The notes below the pieces were generated by a model that did not search any database, was not told the origin of the DNA, and saw only the letters and a program-made list of their open reading frames with translations. From the NCBI RefSeq assembly GCF_032062135.1, contig NC_092859.1:124989099-125053098 (forward strand): DNA of 64,000 nucleotides. Reading direction: 5' to 3'. Below are positions 1 to 12,295 of the stretch, piece after piece. The DNA comes from Pyxicephalus adspersus (taxonomy: Eukaryota; Chordata; Amphibia; Anura; Pyxicephalidae). The translations under genes and the position numbers were made by a program. Numbering within the stretch: the stretch's first letter is position 1; each line of letters opens with the position of its first letter.

Positions 1-16
1 TTTTTTTTTTTTTTTT
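1..16. repeat. Poly-T tract at window edge
   Basis: Sixteen consecutive T at the window start. It could be the poly-A tail of a retroelement lying on the minus strand to the left, but what lies outside the window cannot be seen. Confidence 0.6.
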
Positions 17-152
17 AATTCTACAGATTACATTTAAATAATTCTACTATGAAGACCATTTTCCTTTTGTAGGACGTGGACCTTCAATTGCTTCCAGTTG
101 TTCTACTGCATTGTCACTTTGTCTCCAATTTACTAAGGTAATTAACATATTA

Positions 153-348
153 ACTAGTGATGGTCAGATAATTCTGAATGCAGTTAATTCCAGTTTAGAC
201 CAGAACTAATCCAATCTTGAAATTGAATCTGAGCAATCTGAGTTCTGATCCTACATGTATAGGTCAATGACCGGTATGAGGCGGTTCAGCCAGTACATCT
301 TCTGGTTGCCGAAAGTGAATTGGTTGCCATATTGGCTCAGCCCTACTA
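153..348. mobile_element. Possible small inverted-repeat DNA element
   Basis: The left edge reads 'actagtgatggtcag' and the reverse complement of the right edge reads 'agtagggctgagcc', so the ends look like diverged inverted repeats. A similar edge ('actagagatgagcaaatc') begins the palindromic element at 22752. There is no coding content. The element class is not known to me, and the match between ends is imperfect. Confidence 0.35.
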
Positions 349-954
349 TACCCTACCATGAGAATTACTGTTCCTAACTGTTACCTGTTAGTTGAGACTT
401 ACATTTCTTTAGTCTGTAGATCACTTAATTCATTGACACTAATTAATGAGATGTCCAGTTTACAATCAAATCACTTATGATGGTGCACTTATGATAGACC
501 ACTCTAGAATCCTTATAAATAGTACAGGAAGTTTTTATAAATGTATCAGTTTCTTAAAAATGAATATGAATTATAAAAGTGGCACAGAATAACCAGAGAG
601 AGGCTATAAAAGATTTACAGAGGAACCATAGAGGCGCTACTATATAGAGGGATTCATCCAATCTGGCCACAACACTAAGACAGTTGTCGTTACTGGATTG
701 TCTTAGTTGTGCTACACCAGACATTAAAAAATGCAAAACCTCTCAACCATTCCACCTGCATTTAATGTTTAATTTTTCCATCCAGCTCACAAATGTACAT
801 GTCATATAACAATACCTACAGTAACTTTATTTAAACTGGTAGGGCTACAAGCAGGGGCTTAAAGAGACCAAAAACACTAAAAACAAACAAAAATTATAAA
901 AATTGTAATAAATAGTTATATTTTCATAATAATTGTTATAATACACAATGCTTT
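349..954. other. AT-rich stretch, nothing recognised
   Basis: No coding region, repeat family or RNA gene was recognised. The short open frame on the minus strand at 554-736 has no recognisable motif. Confidence 0.5.
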
Positions 955-1480
955 AGTAAGCTAGTTAAGGCTTGGAGCAAGATTAAAGCTCTCAATACCA
1001 AGCTCTGTTCTGCACAGTGTGGAGGTGGCTATCTTAGATGAGTTATGGTGGTCCTTACCCTCCAGTAAGGAGAACAGTGAGTGAAAGGATCTGCCTCTAC
1101 TTCTAGTTCCACGAATGCACCGTGAAACTTCCCCTGCACCAGAGAGACAGGCGTCTGGAGAGATATCCCAATAACACACACGCACACAGTATGGTTCTAG
1201 GAATATACTCTAATGTTTACTTAACGAAGTGATCCTTTTATACAGACAAGGAGTGGTCATTAGTTACATACATCTATTTAAGTTTTAGTCATATATGGTA
1301 TTATTCGATACATTGTATTTCAAAAGATTTTGCAATTTACAACATCTGTGTACTTTTAAACTGTAAAAACAAGAAAGAAGTAGTACAACTTCCCTACTGA
1401 AAAACATATATGGCTTAAGTTAGATCAGCTATTTTAACCCTTCAGTGAGCAGCAGAGATTTTACCAAAATATTTGTGGCT
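955..1480 (-). mobile_element. Possible decayed LTR
   Basis: Read on the minus strand, this segment contains a TATA-box-like 'gtataaaagg' (plus positions about 1234-1243). About 20 bases further on is an 'aagtaaacat' resembling a weak polyadenylation signal, then a (TG)n-like stretch and a more GC-rich leader-like segment. This order (TATA box, then poly-A signal, then leader) is what a long terminal repeat looks like. I found no primer-binding site, no second LTR and no gag or pol frame, so the call is tentative. It could equally be unique DNA. Confidence 0.25.
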
Positions 1481-1593
1481 TGGATCTCATACTTTTCTCA
1501 TTCTCATATACAATTTTTTTAGGAGGAAGTCCAGTAAAAAAGTACACTTTAAAGGCACTGAGTAGGCACAATTGACATTACTAAAATTACCTT

Positions 1594-1930
1594 ATGACAT
1601 ATCTTCACTTGTTGAATTTAATACCACTTGGAGCTAAACCCCAAACTTCACCAGAAGATGCAGAATATAAAAAAAACTTTTCTCTTGCCTCTGTTAGCTT
1701 TGTGTTTTGCTTACACTGCATGGCACATGCACAATACAAAGTTTGGCTCCACTCCTGGCAGCTCCCTATACTGCTGGAGAAGTGCAGGTACTGCATTATC
1801 TATGGCTGCCCAATGGCTGAGAAGAGTTGCGATGAACCTGTTAAGACTTGGCAGCGGAGATGGCCACCTTGGGAGATGCAGTGGTTACAGAATCCTGGAT
1901 CTGTCTAAGGAAACCTAAAAAAGGTAAGTG
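1594..1930 (+). other. GC-richer island ending in a splice-donor consensus
   Basis: Two overlapping open frames (104 and 96 residues) cover a GC-richer island with text such as 'ggcagcggagatggcc'. The island is followed at 1919 by 'aaaaggtaagtgtg', a close match to the vertebrate 5' splice donor, but both frames stop just before it. Neither protein resembles a family I know. Its composition resembles the GC-rich interiors of the small DNA elements at 7290 and 15400. It may be a repeat fragment or a noncoding exon; I favour a repeat. Confidence 0.3.
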
Positions 1931-3240
1931 TGTACCATAATTAGCAATTATTCATCACACCAATGTGAGTTTAATCACTTTAAATCAGTTCCATGCCAAA
2001 TACCGATCAAACAGAAGCAAAAAAAAAGTTATGTATTAACAGGAAAACAAATCAAAATAATATAAGTAATTAAAAATGGTACTATGGATAATAATCGTAA
2101 TAATAATGTATTGCAGATGATGATATAAACCTTAACCAGTAACATACCATATATATCCCTGCGGTTGACAGAACTAATAAAGCAACTTTTATTACCTTGC
2201 CCCTGCAGCATTTTTGAATTGATGAATCATGGTAATGCCGCTAGCTGTTTAGATTAGATGAATATTGAATGCAAGTCATCTGTTATCCTGACAAGGGAAT
2301 AGAATTGGCTAAAACAATAAATATTTGCATCTAACTAATTGTATGTTCTGGCACTATATTGAAAATTGACTAATGCAGATATTTAGGTTGTGTGTGGTTC
2401 TCCTTCACATTTAGATGGCTGTACAGAAGTCTATGTAAGGTCATCTCCATTGAGTGCATCACAATTACCTAATTAAACATTCAGCAGTGGAATGAATTCT
2501 TTTGCTGATTTTTTTTGGCACATTACATTTTTTTTATTGTTCTATTATTGAATCCCAAAAGCATTCATTTTTAATTCTTGCAATATTTCTTTTTTTCATC
2601 ATGTTTTTATTTTAAGATTTGAAATAGATTTCTAAATAGTGCAGTATATTAAAGGATCTGCATCATTAAAATGATCTACCTTCAAAAGCTTTATTCAAAT
2701 GATTGCTTATTGAAAAAAAAATTCCAGCTCAATATAGAATCCTCACAGTAAGAGTATATCATGCAAAACTTTTATGAAAACTGCTTTAGAAATTCATAAA
2801 AACTGTAAATATTTTATTGCAATATTATACAACCTTCTATTAGTAAATTAGTTGGTACAGTTAAAAAATGTAATTTTGGAAAATAACATTTTGCTAAATA
2901 ACAACTGCTTAGAAAAAATGTGCAGGAATTGGGTTATCCAGGGGAAAAAACGATGATTGTGTTTAAATGCAGTAAAAAGCTATTGTTTTTTGTTGCAGAT
3001 CAGATGATACCTGGTATCTTGCTTTATTTTTTTTTTTATTTTTGTTTTTTACTTTGTGCAACAGAATAAGCCTTCATGTCCAAAAAAAAAGGAAAAGAAA
3101 GAAAAGTTATTCAATTTTGTCTAGAGCAAAATTATCTACCCACTTAATGGTAATGCTCTACCAGATATACCAACTTAAATGTTTTTTACATGTACCTTTA
3201 AATTTATTTTCTTTACATACCATTGGATTAGGATTAATGG
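1931..3240. other. AT-rich stretch, nothing recognised
   Basis: Unique-looking AT-rich DNA with poly-T and poly-A runs near 3025-3110. No coding region or repeat family was recognised. Confidence 0.5.
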
Positions 3241-3755
3241 CTATTGCTCCAACATAGAAGAATCGTGATCTGCCAAGGCAGTCATTCCATGTAGTAAAAA
3301 CGGTATTTGTCTGATAGACATAAATGTTCTATATACAGACTGGCAGTGAGGTTGCAGTGGTGATACCACTTCTTCATCACTGAACTGCTGCCTCGGAGAT
3401 ACACTACATGTAGCGCCTACCCACGGCAGCCCAATAGTACCAATAATTGCTGTCCAAACTCTCATTCTTTGAGCTCTATTTCAGACCCATGGTGAATCAC
3501 AGTGGTCTGCCTTGGGCTCAGCTGCATTCCCAAGGTCTCATTGAAGTAAATGGTAGCAATTTACCTTTTTTTTATGTGGCTGTGGCAGATCGCAACATGT
3601 TACTTTTGGTCATAGTGGTTGTAGTCTGAATGTCTGCACTGCAGTCACAGCTGCATGCAGATCTTGTTGCCCATTGTGTGATTTGCCTCTTCCATCTGCA
3701 CATCAGGAGGTTGTTGGCATCCAGGATCTGCCATCCACATGGTTTAACACTGTGG
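3241..3755. repeat. GC-richer interspersed-repeat candidate
   Basis: This stretch is GC-richer than its surroundings and runs directly into a one-armed PAL copy. Its style (many CA/TG steps where CG would be expected, no open frame) is that of an old methylated repeat. Open frames on both strands (3241-3465 and 3572-3769 minus, 3447-3629 plus) match nothing I know. Family not identified. Confidence 0.35.
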
Positions 3756-3756
3756 G

Positions 3757-3925
3757 CTTCACTTATCAAAGCTCTCCAAGACTAGAAAATATAAACTATT
3801 ATGGGAGAACCTGCATGATCCAGCTAACCTGGAAAGGATTTCCTAAAAAATCACATGCTATTATTGACACACATTCTAAATCCTGGACCAGACCCAGGTT
3901 TACCCATCCTATCTTCTCAAGTCTT
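3757..3925. mobile_element. PAL palindromic element, mostly left arm
   Basis: Carries the PAL landmarks 'atcaaagctctccaag', 'gatccagctaacctgg' and 'cctggaccagacccaggtt', diverged from fuller copies at 11470 and 20771. The mirror-image right arm is absent or unrecognisable. PAL elements are noncoding, about 220 bp when complete, with two arms that are nearly reverse complements, so they must be mobilised by a transposase supplied elsewhere. Confidence 0.65.
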
Positions 3926-5690
3926 ACTATTTAATTTTCAGTTTTCTTCTGCTGTTCTAGCTTACATATTTTTTTAGAACCTCAGTTAGGTGTTATTTGC
4001 TGTCTGTAGTAAGATTTCCTCTTACTAATGGTGATGGGAAATCCCTCGAGGGGAGGGGAATCCTCGAACATGGAAACCTGCCCTGATGACAAATAATAAA
4101 ATATGGATTGCCCCTTATTTACTAAAAAACTCTACTTCCTGTCTTCCCTCCTAAACATGAAGGAAAAAAAAAAATATACATATATAATAACCATCCCATA
4201 CTTTATTCAAAATTAAAATAAACCATATGGCTTTCTATACTAATAACTAATGTGTGAGGTTGATGTTAAGGTATGCAGCACTCATGTTATCATAGTTTTG
4301 CCTTACCTTATTAAAAAAGTAATTAGTATTCAATTACAATATATACATTTGCATGCAGCATTCCTACAGTTTGCACACATGTAATGAACCAGATGGCAGC
4401 TTATCAGTTTTATGGCATTTGCATTTACACCTCCCTAACTCTTTGCCGTAGTTAGAGCAGCTCATAGTCATAGTTATAGCAGCTCATGTAATTTTGCTAG
4501 AGTTGCTTTTACTTCTACACTTTGATTCAGTGATCGTGTCACTGAACAAAAAGGGCTATTCAACTTTTGGGCTGATTTTACAAACTCTTAACAGATGTGT
4601 ACAACAGATGGGGGTGCCTGAAGCACTACAGAAAAGCTTCACCAGCCTACACAGAGTTGCAAGAGCCCAACAGAAAACAAGGTTGTGGTTCTGCATCAAC
4701 TTAATAGTCTTTAACTGAATGAGTTTTAAAAAGAAGACGTGTTTTGTAATATTACATAAATGACGTATACATTGCACTGAGTACAGATTAATAAAAGTTT
4801 GTGCCTCCTGCATGAAACACTATATTTGGAGAACAAGCAATCAATGTCAGGGCCAATTTACATGGGTAGTTGTACTTGCCTCTCCTTTATGCTCTTGACA
4901 CTAAAACTAAACCACCGCTCTCATTCATTTCAATGTTAGGAGTATATCAGGGGCGATTGATCAGTGTTTGGCAGACAGTCAGCCATTCTGCTTAATGCAA
5001 CCAGCCATGTGAATAAGTCCTTACCACATGGAGGGTTCTAAAGCAAATGTAAGTTTTTTGTTAACTGTTAACTTGGAAAACCATTTCAGAAGGATGTAGT
5101 CTTCCAGCATTTCCCATTTCACTAACCACATTATTTTTTAACATTTGTAATGCTTTCATGTAGTTTTTTTCCATTTGCAGCTACAAATGCTAATTTAATT
5201 TTCAATGAAACACATTCAGAAACAACATAAAACTTTTTACTTTAATGTTGATGTATTGAAGGCAATTTTCTGTAAAATGAGCAAATATGCACATAACTCC
5301 ACATAACTTTAAGACTAAATACAGAACATTCATAGATTCGTTTAGTAACTTTGCAAACATCAGAACTTTTAGGGTTAAATAATAGAATGCTACACATTTC
5401 AAGTTAGTCATTAGACATATTCTTTGCTTTTTTCATACAGTTGCTTTATAAAGATGTCTTCTGGCTGGCCACGTGAAAAGTCTTTCATCATGTCATGGTT
5501 TGTGCAACCATATTATAATGAATACAGTGGACCTTATTTTTATTCTGATTCAGCTCCCTTGTTGGCCATTTATGTGAAGCTTACTAGCTCTTTCAGTTAT
5601 GTGTACATTTTTATTAAAGGGTACCTATACTCACAAAATCAACTTTGGCTAATGGATAACATAAGCCCAAGTTATAATCAACTGAATATT
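3926..5690. other. AT-rich stretch, nothing recognised
   Basis: No coding exon or known repeat was recognised. A segment at about 4845-5035 is slightly GC-richer but I cannot assign it. Confidence 0.45.
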
Positions 5691-5990
5691 TTTTTTTCAA
5701 CGAGTTCTAGCCACACCCCCAGGTCTCGCCATCGCCTAGGCGGCGAACTGCAATCTGGCAAATGCCATCCTTGGTGGGAGTGTTTCTAATCCACTCCCAC
5801 TGCCCTAATTATGCAGATTTTTTTTTCTTTCTTTGCCTGAGACTTTCATATCAATCAAGTGCAACTGCTCAGTCTGCAGCTGCTTCCTGCTTCGTTTCAG
5901 CTTGTGAGCTCTCTGTGCAGAGGTCTCCAGCTAGTGAGCGAGGGGGAGTGGGTGGAGGAGAAGGTCAGGAGAGGTAGAAAATGTAAACTT
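5691..5990. repeat. GC-rich interspersed-repeat candidate
   Basis: An abrupt GC-rich island (with 'cgccatcgcctaggcgg' and 'gtgagcgagggggagtgggtgg') in AT-rich flanks. An open frame entering from the left (5424-5789) is a chance frame spanning the composition boundary. The island could be a repeat or a small CpG-containing element. I do not recognise a gene in it. Confidence 0.3.
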
Positions 5991-6960
5991 GCCAGTCACA
6001 AACTGTCAACTTCCAAACACTTCATAAATCATTATAATTTTCATGGATACAAGCTGACCCAGCCAGTGCCACCAGGGAAGACTGACATTTTAGTGCAATT
6101 AAGAATAGATTAATAATTGATAGACTAGTTTTTGAGTTTAGTTCCTCTAAGGATAATATTTGGTGTTCTTGTTCCCAGTGGCATTGGAAAAATAGTCTGC
6201 CACCATCATGTAATTTTACCATTTATACTAATAATACAAATTATTACGACTAATCAAATATTTTAATTCCAAATATTCTGGCAATTGATGAACTAAATGA
6301 TCTAATTAAAAAAATGTGGCTAAAAAACTCTTCCAACAAGTTACTACATTTCAACAATAAGATGGTTGAAGAATGAAGAAAGAAAATTGAAGACTATACT
6401 GGTGTAGGTGGCAATATGTTTAGCAAGAAATTAAACAGTATGCAGAGCTGTAATGTTCTAAGAGTCCTTTCCATAAGTGCTTTTAGTGATGCATTATAAA
6501 ACCAGTGGATTTAAAAATACATTTTTACATTGAAAAATAAATAAAGGTTATCCTAATCACTATGATTTTAGATTAAAAGGCAAAGAAAATCCTGAAGCTA
6601 CTAAAATTACATGGATATGGCAAATAGTCATTTCATTCAAAATATTCTATCCCAGCAGCCTCAGTTGCATTTTTTAAAAAAATTTATTTTTGTCACACTT
6701 TTCTGTTCAGTTAACCTTTTACATGGCTCTGGTTTGTTATTGCATACTGATTTGTCAAATAGTGACAATATATCTGATAAAGTTGAATTTCTATGTTGTG
6801 TGCCAAGGTATAAGTAACAGTATTAAAAAAAAAAAAAAAAGTTACAGTAAAACACTTTTTGAGAGATTGTGTCCCACTTCCTGTTTTTCTACAGAACTGG
6901 AAAACTCCCAGAAGACACATCGATATAACTGTTTCCTATTACTATTAGTCCTTGCCCTGA
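5991..6960. other. AT-rich stretch with poly-A run
   Basis: Contains a 16-base A run at about 6825-6840. The 144-residue frame at 6690-7124 is low-complexity, spans that run and has no recognisable domain. Nothing else was recognised. Confidence 0.45.
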
Positions 6961-7289
6961 TGCAAACCTCTAAAGTATTAAAACCTCCATGTCCATGCAT
7001 AATAAATCATTGCACACTGCAAGGATTGTTTGTTTTGCCCAGGGTACCATATTTTACCTTATCCCTAGCTCCTGCAGACCACCTCTTGCTTTTAGTGCTG
7101 GAACAATCTTTCACAGGTCTCTGACACCATCAAATACATTGAAGGACCAGCAGTCCCGCACTGTAAATGAAGATGCTCAAGGCCTGCACATGAGCCAGAA
7201 CGTTGGAGGGAAGCAGGGCAGTCGGAGATTCTTAGGGCATTCATACCTGCCTGATCACTCTGTGGAACTGTCAGAATTTTTGAGCTGCA
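6961..7289. repeat. Old repeat candidate
   Basis: Text such as 'agcagggcagtcggagattc' and 'ctgcacatgagccagaacg' sits in a GC-richer block that leads directly into the family-D-like segment at 7290. The many CA/TG pairs suggest decay from CG. It may be the outer part of the same element. Class unknown. Confidence 0.3.
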
Positions 7290-7502
7290 CATGGTTACCA
7301 ATATACTTGCCAATCCTGACTTCTCCTGCAGTTGCTGGGACTAAGAGAACTCGCACACGCCTGTGCGGGAGTTATATTATCCCGGCCAGGCCAATCAAGA
7401 TGGACAGGGACTAGGAAGGAAGGAAAACTAGGAAGAGACGAAGGAAGAAGATGATCGCACCCTGCGATGGAACAGGTGAGTATAGTTTAGTTCTGCTTTA
7501 AG
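7290..7502 (-). mobile_element. Family-D-like small DNA element
   Basis: Ends on the right with 'agtttagttctgctttaa', the same terminus as the elements at 15400 ('agtttagttccgctttaa') and 49980 ('agtttagtaccacttta'). The interior is GC-rich with repeated 'aggaagg' text. No open frame of transposase type is present, so it is non-autonomous. The transposon superfamily is not established here. Confidence 0.45.
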
Positions 7503-8268
7503 TCTCTATTGTATCAATATTTCTGTGAAATATTCTTAGCATCTGTAGAAGGCAAAATAAATATGTGAATATTGCATATGTGTACATAATAATGCAAAAA
7601 TATCATAAAGTTTTACTTTTTTAAGCTCTGCATAAGAATAGAAATACTAGAGCTTCAACTGTCTGTAAATATGCTCAGCTGTCAAAGTCAATCAGTGTAC
7701 TTTCCTCTTTTGCTCACGGGATTACCTTGCAGTGAAACATACAGATTGTGTCCAAAAGATATAATATAGCTGGAAGATTAGCAGAATGTAAATGCTGAAT
7801 AATTTCACTTACTTTGCTCTGCCAAACTAAGCAGTTTTATTTTCTTGTTAATATTTCATTAAGAGTAAAATGTTGTCCCTTTGTTCCTTTTTTACTGCCA
7901 AGACTATATTGTAACGTATGCCAATTTTCTTGGTAGTTTTCAAGGTGAATAAACAATTTGAATTGCTTATGGGGCTTTCATTCTTTACCAGTGTTTTCTA
8001 AAAGGACTCTAAGGCTTAAAACTTGATCGTTGGCAGTAAATTCCTTCTGGATTTAGAAGCATTCTGTAGATGACCTAAGACCTGAGGACCTAAAACTTCC
8101 TAAAGGATTACTGGTTGAAGATAAAAAAAGATGTGAACACATTTAATACTGAGTCTATAGTTTAATTTGCTTGAATAACCCCAACGTTTTATTAGATGAC
8201 AGTTGGCCCCAAAAGTTCTATACCTTTTGTTTTTCTTTACCTCAGCATTCCCTTTGTCCTCAAACTAT
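7503..8268. other. AT-rich stretch, nothing recognised
   Basis: No coding region or repeat family was recognised. Confidence 0.5.
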
Positions 8269-8412
8269 GGGCCTGATCTATTAAGTGCTTCAAGGCTTGA
8301 GAAGATAGACTGTCATGGGTGAACGTGGGTGACCCAGCAAACCTGGAATGGATTTCTTAAAATAATTTTCTATTATTTGGTTAATGTTTTCAATCCATTC
8401 CGGGAGAATGTG
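8269..8412. mobile_element. PAL palindromic element, left arm only
   Basis: Starts 'gggcctgatctattaa' and continues with 'gacccagcaaacctggaat', matching the left arm of the complete copies. The right arm is not present, so this copy is truncated or rearranged. Confidence 0.7.
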
Positions 8413-9767
8413 GCCCAATGTGTATAAGACAATCAGGTGGTGTGACATAAGGAACAATCCACCAACTTGACACTTCGTAGGACTGCACAAGACCTGGTTC
8501 CTATTTTTTATTGTTAACCTCAAACATTAGAACGTTAGCAATACTTCAATTACTATTCATCTAGAGTTTTTATTCTCTCTCATTATCATCCCTATCATAT
8601 AATTATACCAGTGTTTTATTATAGTAGGGTTTTTTCATTTACATTTTAACTTTGCATCCATTTTAAAATAGTTATTGAAAAGCATGTGTTGATTTTCATT
8701 TCTCTGTGTTTAGCTTAGGGTAACCACAATTGTAAAAGGCTGTCTGTTTTTAAGCATCTTATGTTTTGAGAAATAGATGGGAGTAAATATAAATTGACAT
8801 GGACAGAGTTTGAAGATTTAGGAATACTTTCCTGCTTGTCTTGTAAATTTTCAAACCCTGAGCTCTCACGACTTTTAGAAGATTTATTCTGGCACCAAGG
8901 TCCAGAACATTGTCAAGCAACTGGGGTAATTTATATATATGTTTGGCTAGAGCTGAACTCTGGGTAGTTTATTTTAAGGTCGGATTACCATCACCATATT
9001 GTGATAATGTGAAATGTACTGTGCATTGCAGCAAAATAAATAAAATACATTGAAAAACAGCAGCTTGCTTTTACACATAATCAAATTTTCAGACAGACTG
9101 TCCTCCTTCTATTAAAAACCAGTGAATCTTTTTGGATTTCCTGGACAGGAAACACAAAGCGTACCCAACCACCTCCTTGTTCATTTGCTCACCTAGACAA
9201 GATAATAGTGCTATAATCTCTATATTGTCTATAATCTCTAAATTCAGATGTCTTTCAGAAGCTTATTGAGCATGCCTAGAAGAAGGAAAGCCACCATTCT
9301 TTGGCTGGCAAGGTTGTTTCTTTACTTTTTCATCAGAAGATGTTAATTTCAGACATGTGACTCCCCCTGCAGTAATACACCTTCCTATCCCAACAACGAT
9401 ATATCTAACAACTACTTCTTGTCACACTTTGGTACTGCTGAATGTATTTGCTTATAATAAGTCTGTGGTAGATGGAACACTTAGTGAGGTAGATGATGGT
9501 ATACATATGTCAGTAAAATGGTGCTTAATTCTTTGATTTGTCTTGAAAACCTAGTAAGTGAGTGAAAACATCTACACAACTAAGCCCATGTTATTCTCCA
9601 GAATTACTCTCTTTATGCCAGAATCAGTGATGTGGCATGCTAATATATCTCCCTTATCAGAATAAAATTCTGCAGTGTCACACCACCAATGCCCAATAGG
9701 TAATAAAGTTTGGTGCTTCATATGATTGTTAGGTCTTGCCAACTGGAGGACAGCCCATGGGGATCTA
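8413..9767. other. AT-rich stretch, nothing recognised
   Basis: No coding region, RNA gene or known repeat was recognised. Confidence 0.5.
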
Positions 9768-10020
9768 AGTTTTTTTTTTGGGATGGCTCTTAAACCAAAA
9801 ACTCACACTCACCTTTCCATCTGCAGAGCCCCCAATTTCTCTGGCGCTGTTCTTGTTTGGGTCCTGCGCCGTCCTGGAGTCCTCCTTCGTCCCATTGGGA
9901 AAGAAGTGCCAGGTGCTGCCATCTTCCTCTGTCTTCCTTCTTCTGGCTACCTTACCTAATCTCTCACTGCACATATGTATCACAGCAGGCCCTGCGCTCC
10001 CATTCTTAGCACTGTGGTGA
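9768..10020 (+). mobile_element. Family-D small DNA element
   Basis: Shares the ordered landmarks 'gggtcctg', 'gtcct', 'caggtgctgccatcttc' with the copy at 28797 ('gggtcctgtg', 'caggtgccgccatcttc'), and, as reverse complement, with the copies at 15400 and 49980 ('ccaggatggc'). Short open frames occur on both strands (9726-9959, 9765-10028, 9778-10020), but they shadow each other and match nothing, as expected for a GC-rich noncoding element. Confidence 0.55.
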
Positions 10021-10205
10021 TAACACACAATTCGAGTGTTCTGGATGGTAATGTTTATTGATTTTCTATTAATTTAAACTAATTGCCATTCCAGCAATGG
10101 CATATTCACATAATCCGAGACTTCATTCACCACTTCCTAGAAGTAATACAAAACAAATAATGACATTAATGGGGAGAATCCTCACCAGACATTTTGTGTG
10201 CACAC

Positions 10206-10228
10206 TATATATATATATATATATATAG
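10206..10228. repeat. (AT)n microsatellite
   Basis: About 11 AT dinucleotide units. A second, shorter AT run lies 70 bases downstream at 10299-10315. Confidence 0.9.
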
Positions 10229-10298
10229 TAATTCTTCCTTGAATGATCTTCATGAAACGTTATAACTGTACATGTGACTCTGTTCATAAAGCAGGGAG

Positions 10299-10315
10299 AT
10301 ATATATATATATATA
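10299..10315. repeat. (AT)n microsatellite
   Basis: About eight AT dinucleotide units following 'gcagggag'. Confidence 0.85.
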
Positions 10316-11469
10316 ACAAGGATGCATTTCCTCTTCACCACTATATTTTCCCTTTAAACGGTTACTTTAATGTGAATTAGGCCTGACCATCAGAATATAA
10401 CAAGGATATTTCTTGTCTATCTTATGTACAGTTTAGGAACATAAAGTGTAGATTTATGCATTTATGTTGTTCATGTTATACCTCAGAGAACAATTTTCTT
10501 ATACAGAAACAAAAAAGAAAATACATTTTCTTAGAATATAATGCATTAGAGGTGATTATAAATAAGGGTCTTTTTTTTCAAATGGTAAAATTGAAAATCC
10601 AACTGTTTCTTTTATCCCATAGTCCACTGTCCATGACCTAAAAAGTTTGAAAAGCATCTGTTTTCCACCTGGGAGCTTGTAATAGCCTTAAAAACCTATG
10701 GATTTTTCCCTAACAAATTACCTGGTTGCCTTGTTTTCTGCACAAATTTAATTTAATGTTCCTTTCAAACTGTTTCTTACAGCGTAAATGAATGAACTGT
10801 AAAGCACTCAGGGTACTTGCCTGCTAACAAGCATTCACCAAGTTAGCTCCATGTGGCTTTAACGTTTATTTATCACAAGGCTTAAAAGCAATTGCTGTCA
10901 AATGACAATTTTAAACAAAATATGTTTACTCTTTATTATTATAGTTGAATATTGTTCCTATTGAATTGCTAAATCCATAACAAGACTGTTCTGTTTTCTC
11001 TTCTACCTGCTAATGACAAATAACAGCACTTTTTCTACTGCATGATTAAAATAATTATTTGATTCTTGAAAACTTTTATGGCTGTGCTCCAAAAAAAAAT
11101 CTGCTAGGGCTTAGAGTGTAAAGTTCACAATATATAATCCACAAAAAACCTATTGCACAGTTTCTCAAGTGTATTCCAAATCCTAATATACCAAGTGAAT
11201 GTGCTTGGGCATCACAATAGCACACTGCAAAAGAATGTTGTAGCCTCCTAAATTTTTTATTCCATTTTTTTGTGAGACAAATTTGTTGTTGTTTTTGTAA
11301 AATCATTGCAAGGTAGATTTACTGATCTAGCACATAACTGTTCAAATCCACCATTAAAAAAGGGCCTACGGTTTATACATAGTAAACTTTACCGCATATA
11401 ACTTACACAATTCAAATCAAGTTTTTCTAGCTGCTCTATTCTAATCACAAAACCAAACGAAGAGACTAA
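10316..11469. other. AT-rich stretch, nothing recognised
   Basis: No coding region or known repeat was recognised. Confidence 0.5.
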
Positions 11470-11686
11470 GGGCCTGATTTATGAAAGCTCTCCAAGGCTG
11501 GAGGGAATACACTTTCAGAAGTGAAGCTCGGTGATCCAGAAAACATGGAATGGATTTTAAAAAATCATTTGCTAGCAAAAGTTTTGAATCCTGGACTAGA
11601 TCCATTTCAGGTTTGCTGGATCCCCCAGCTTCACCGATGAAAGTGTATTCTCTCCAGCCTTGGAGAGCTTTCATAAATCAGGGCCT
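11470..11686. mobile_element. PAL palindromic element, complete
   Basis: A near-complete palindrome. The left edge 'gggcctgatttatgaaagc' and the reverse complement of the right edge 'gctttcataaatcagggcc' are almost identical, and the arms continue through 'tctccaaggctggag' / 'ctccagccttggaga', 'acactttca' / 'tgaaagtgt' and 'ggtgatcca' / 'tggatcccc'. 'taa' stands at both outer edges, consistent with a TA-containing target-site duplication. It is noncoding and about 217 bp. The chance frame across it (11441-11674) is simply the palindrome read through. Confidence 0.85.
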
Positions 11687-12295
11687 AAGTGCTTAGAGCT
11701 TGACATGCACTAGTTACACAAGTAATTTTAGAACTAGTTGTAAATCATTTCTAAAAAAATTGTTGGGTGACCAAGTAAAATGGTTGTTATTAATAAAGTC
11801 TGTGTTTGACACTATCATGGGTTAGCAGCAGAACCAGGAATTTTGAAATTAGCTGCACATGTGGAAATTAGTCAGACTGAATTTTTTTATATAAAAAAAA
11901 ATCCACTGTCTGGTCTTTGGCAGTGGGTCAGCCAGCTTAGAAGGGCCAATATTGAGGGGCTTTGTTATGTACTGGGCCTATCACTACACAACGGTGGGTT
12001 CAAAATGGTGGTTGGTGGTAAAGGCAGGGCACATCTCCGTTTTTTTCTCAGAATGGCCATGCTATACAGTCACAGCATGAGCAGAAGGTATCTGTGTAGC
12101 AGATAACTTTTCTCTCTATTTCTTAGGCACAACACTGCTGCCAATGCACCCTCTTCTTCCTCTTCCTTCTCTTCTGCTCTTTCTACAAAATGCTTTTCAC
12201 TTTTTTCTAAACCACACACTGCAACTGAAGCATATAATTGTTTGCAACATTTAGCTTAGGCTAAAACATTGACCTGGAACTTGCATGTGTGTAAT
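11687..12295. other. AT-rich stretch, nothing recognised
   Basis: Contains a slightly GC-richer block at about 11930-12110, where an 87-residue frame without known motifs lies. No gene call is justified. Confidence 0.45.

Noticed and set aside
5424..5789. 121-residue plus-strand frame as a gene
   Set aside because: Crosses from AT-rich DNA into a GC-rich repeat island; composition changes mid-frame and no motif is seen.
6690..7124. 144-residue plus-strand frame as a gene
   Set aside because: Runs through a 16-base A tract (poly-lysine) and into a repeat; no domain.
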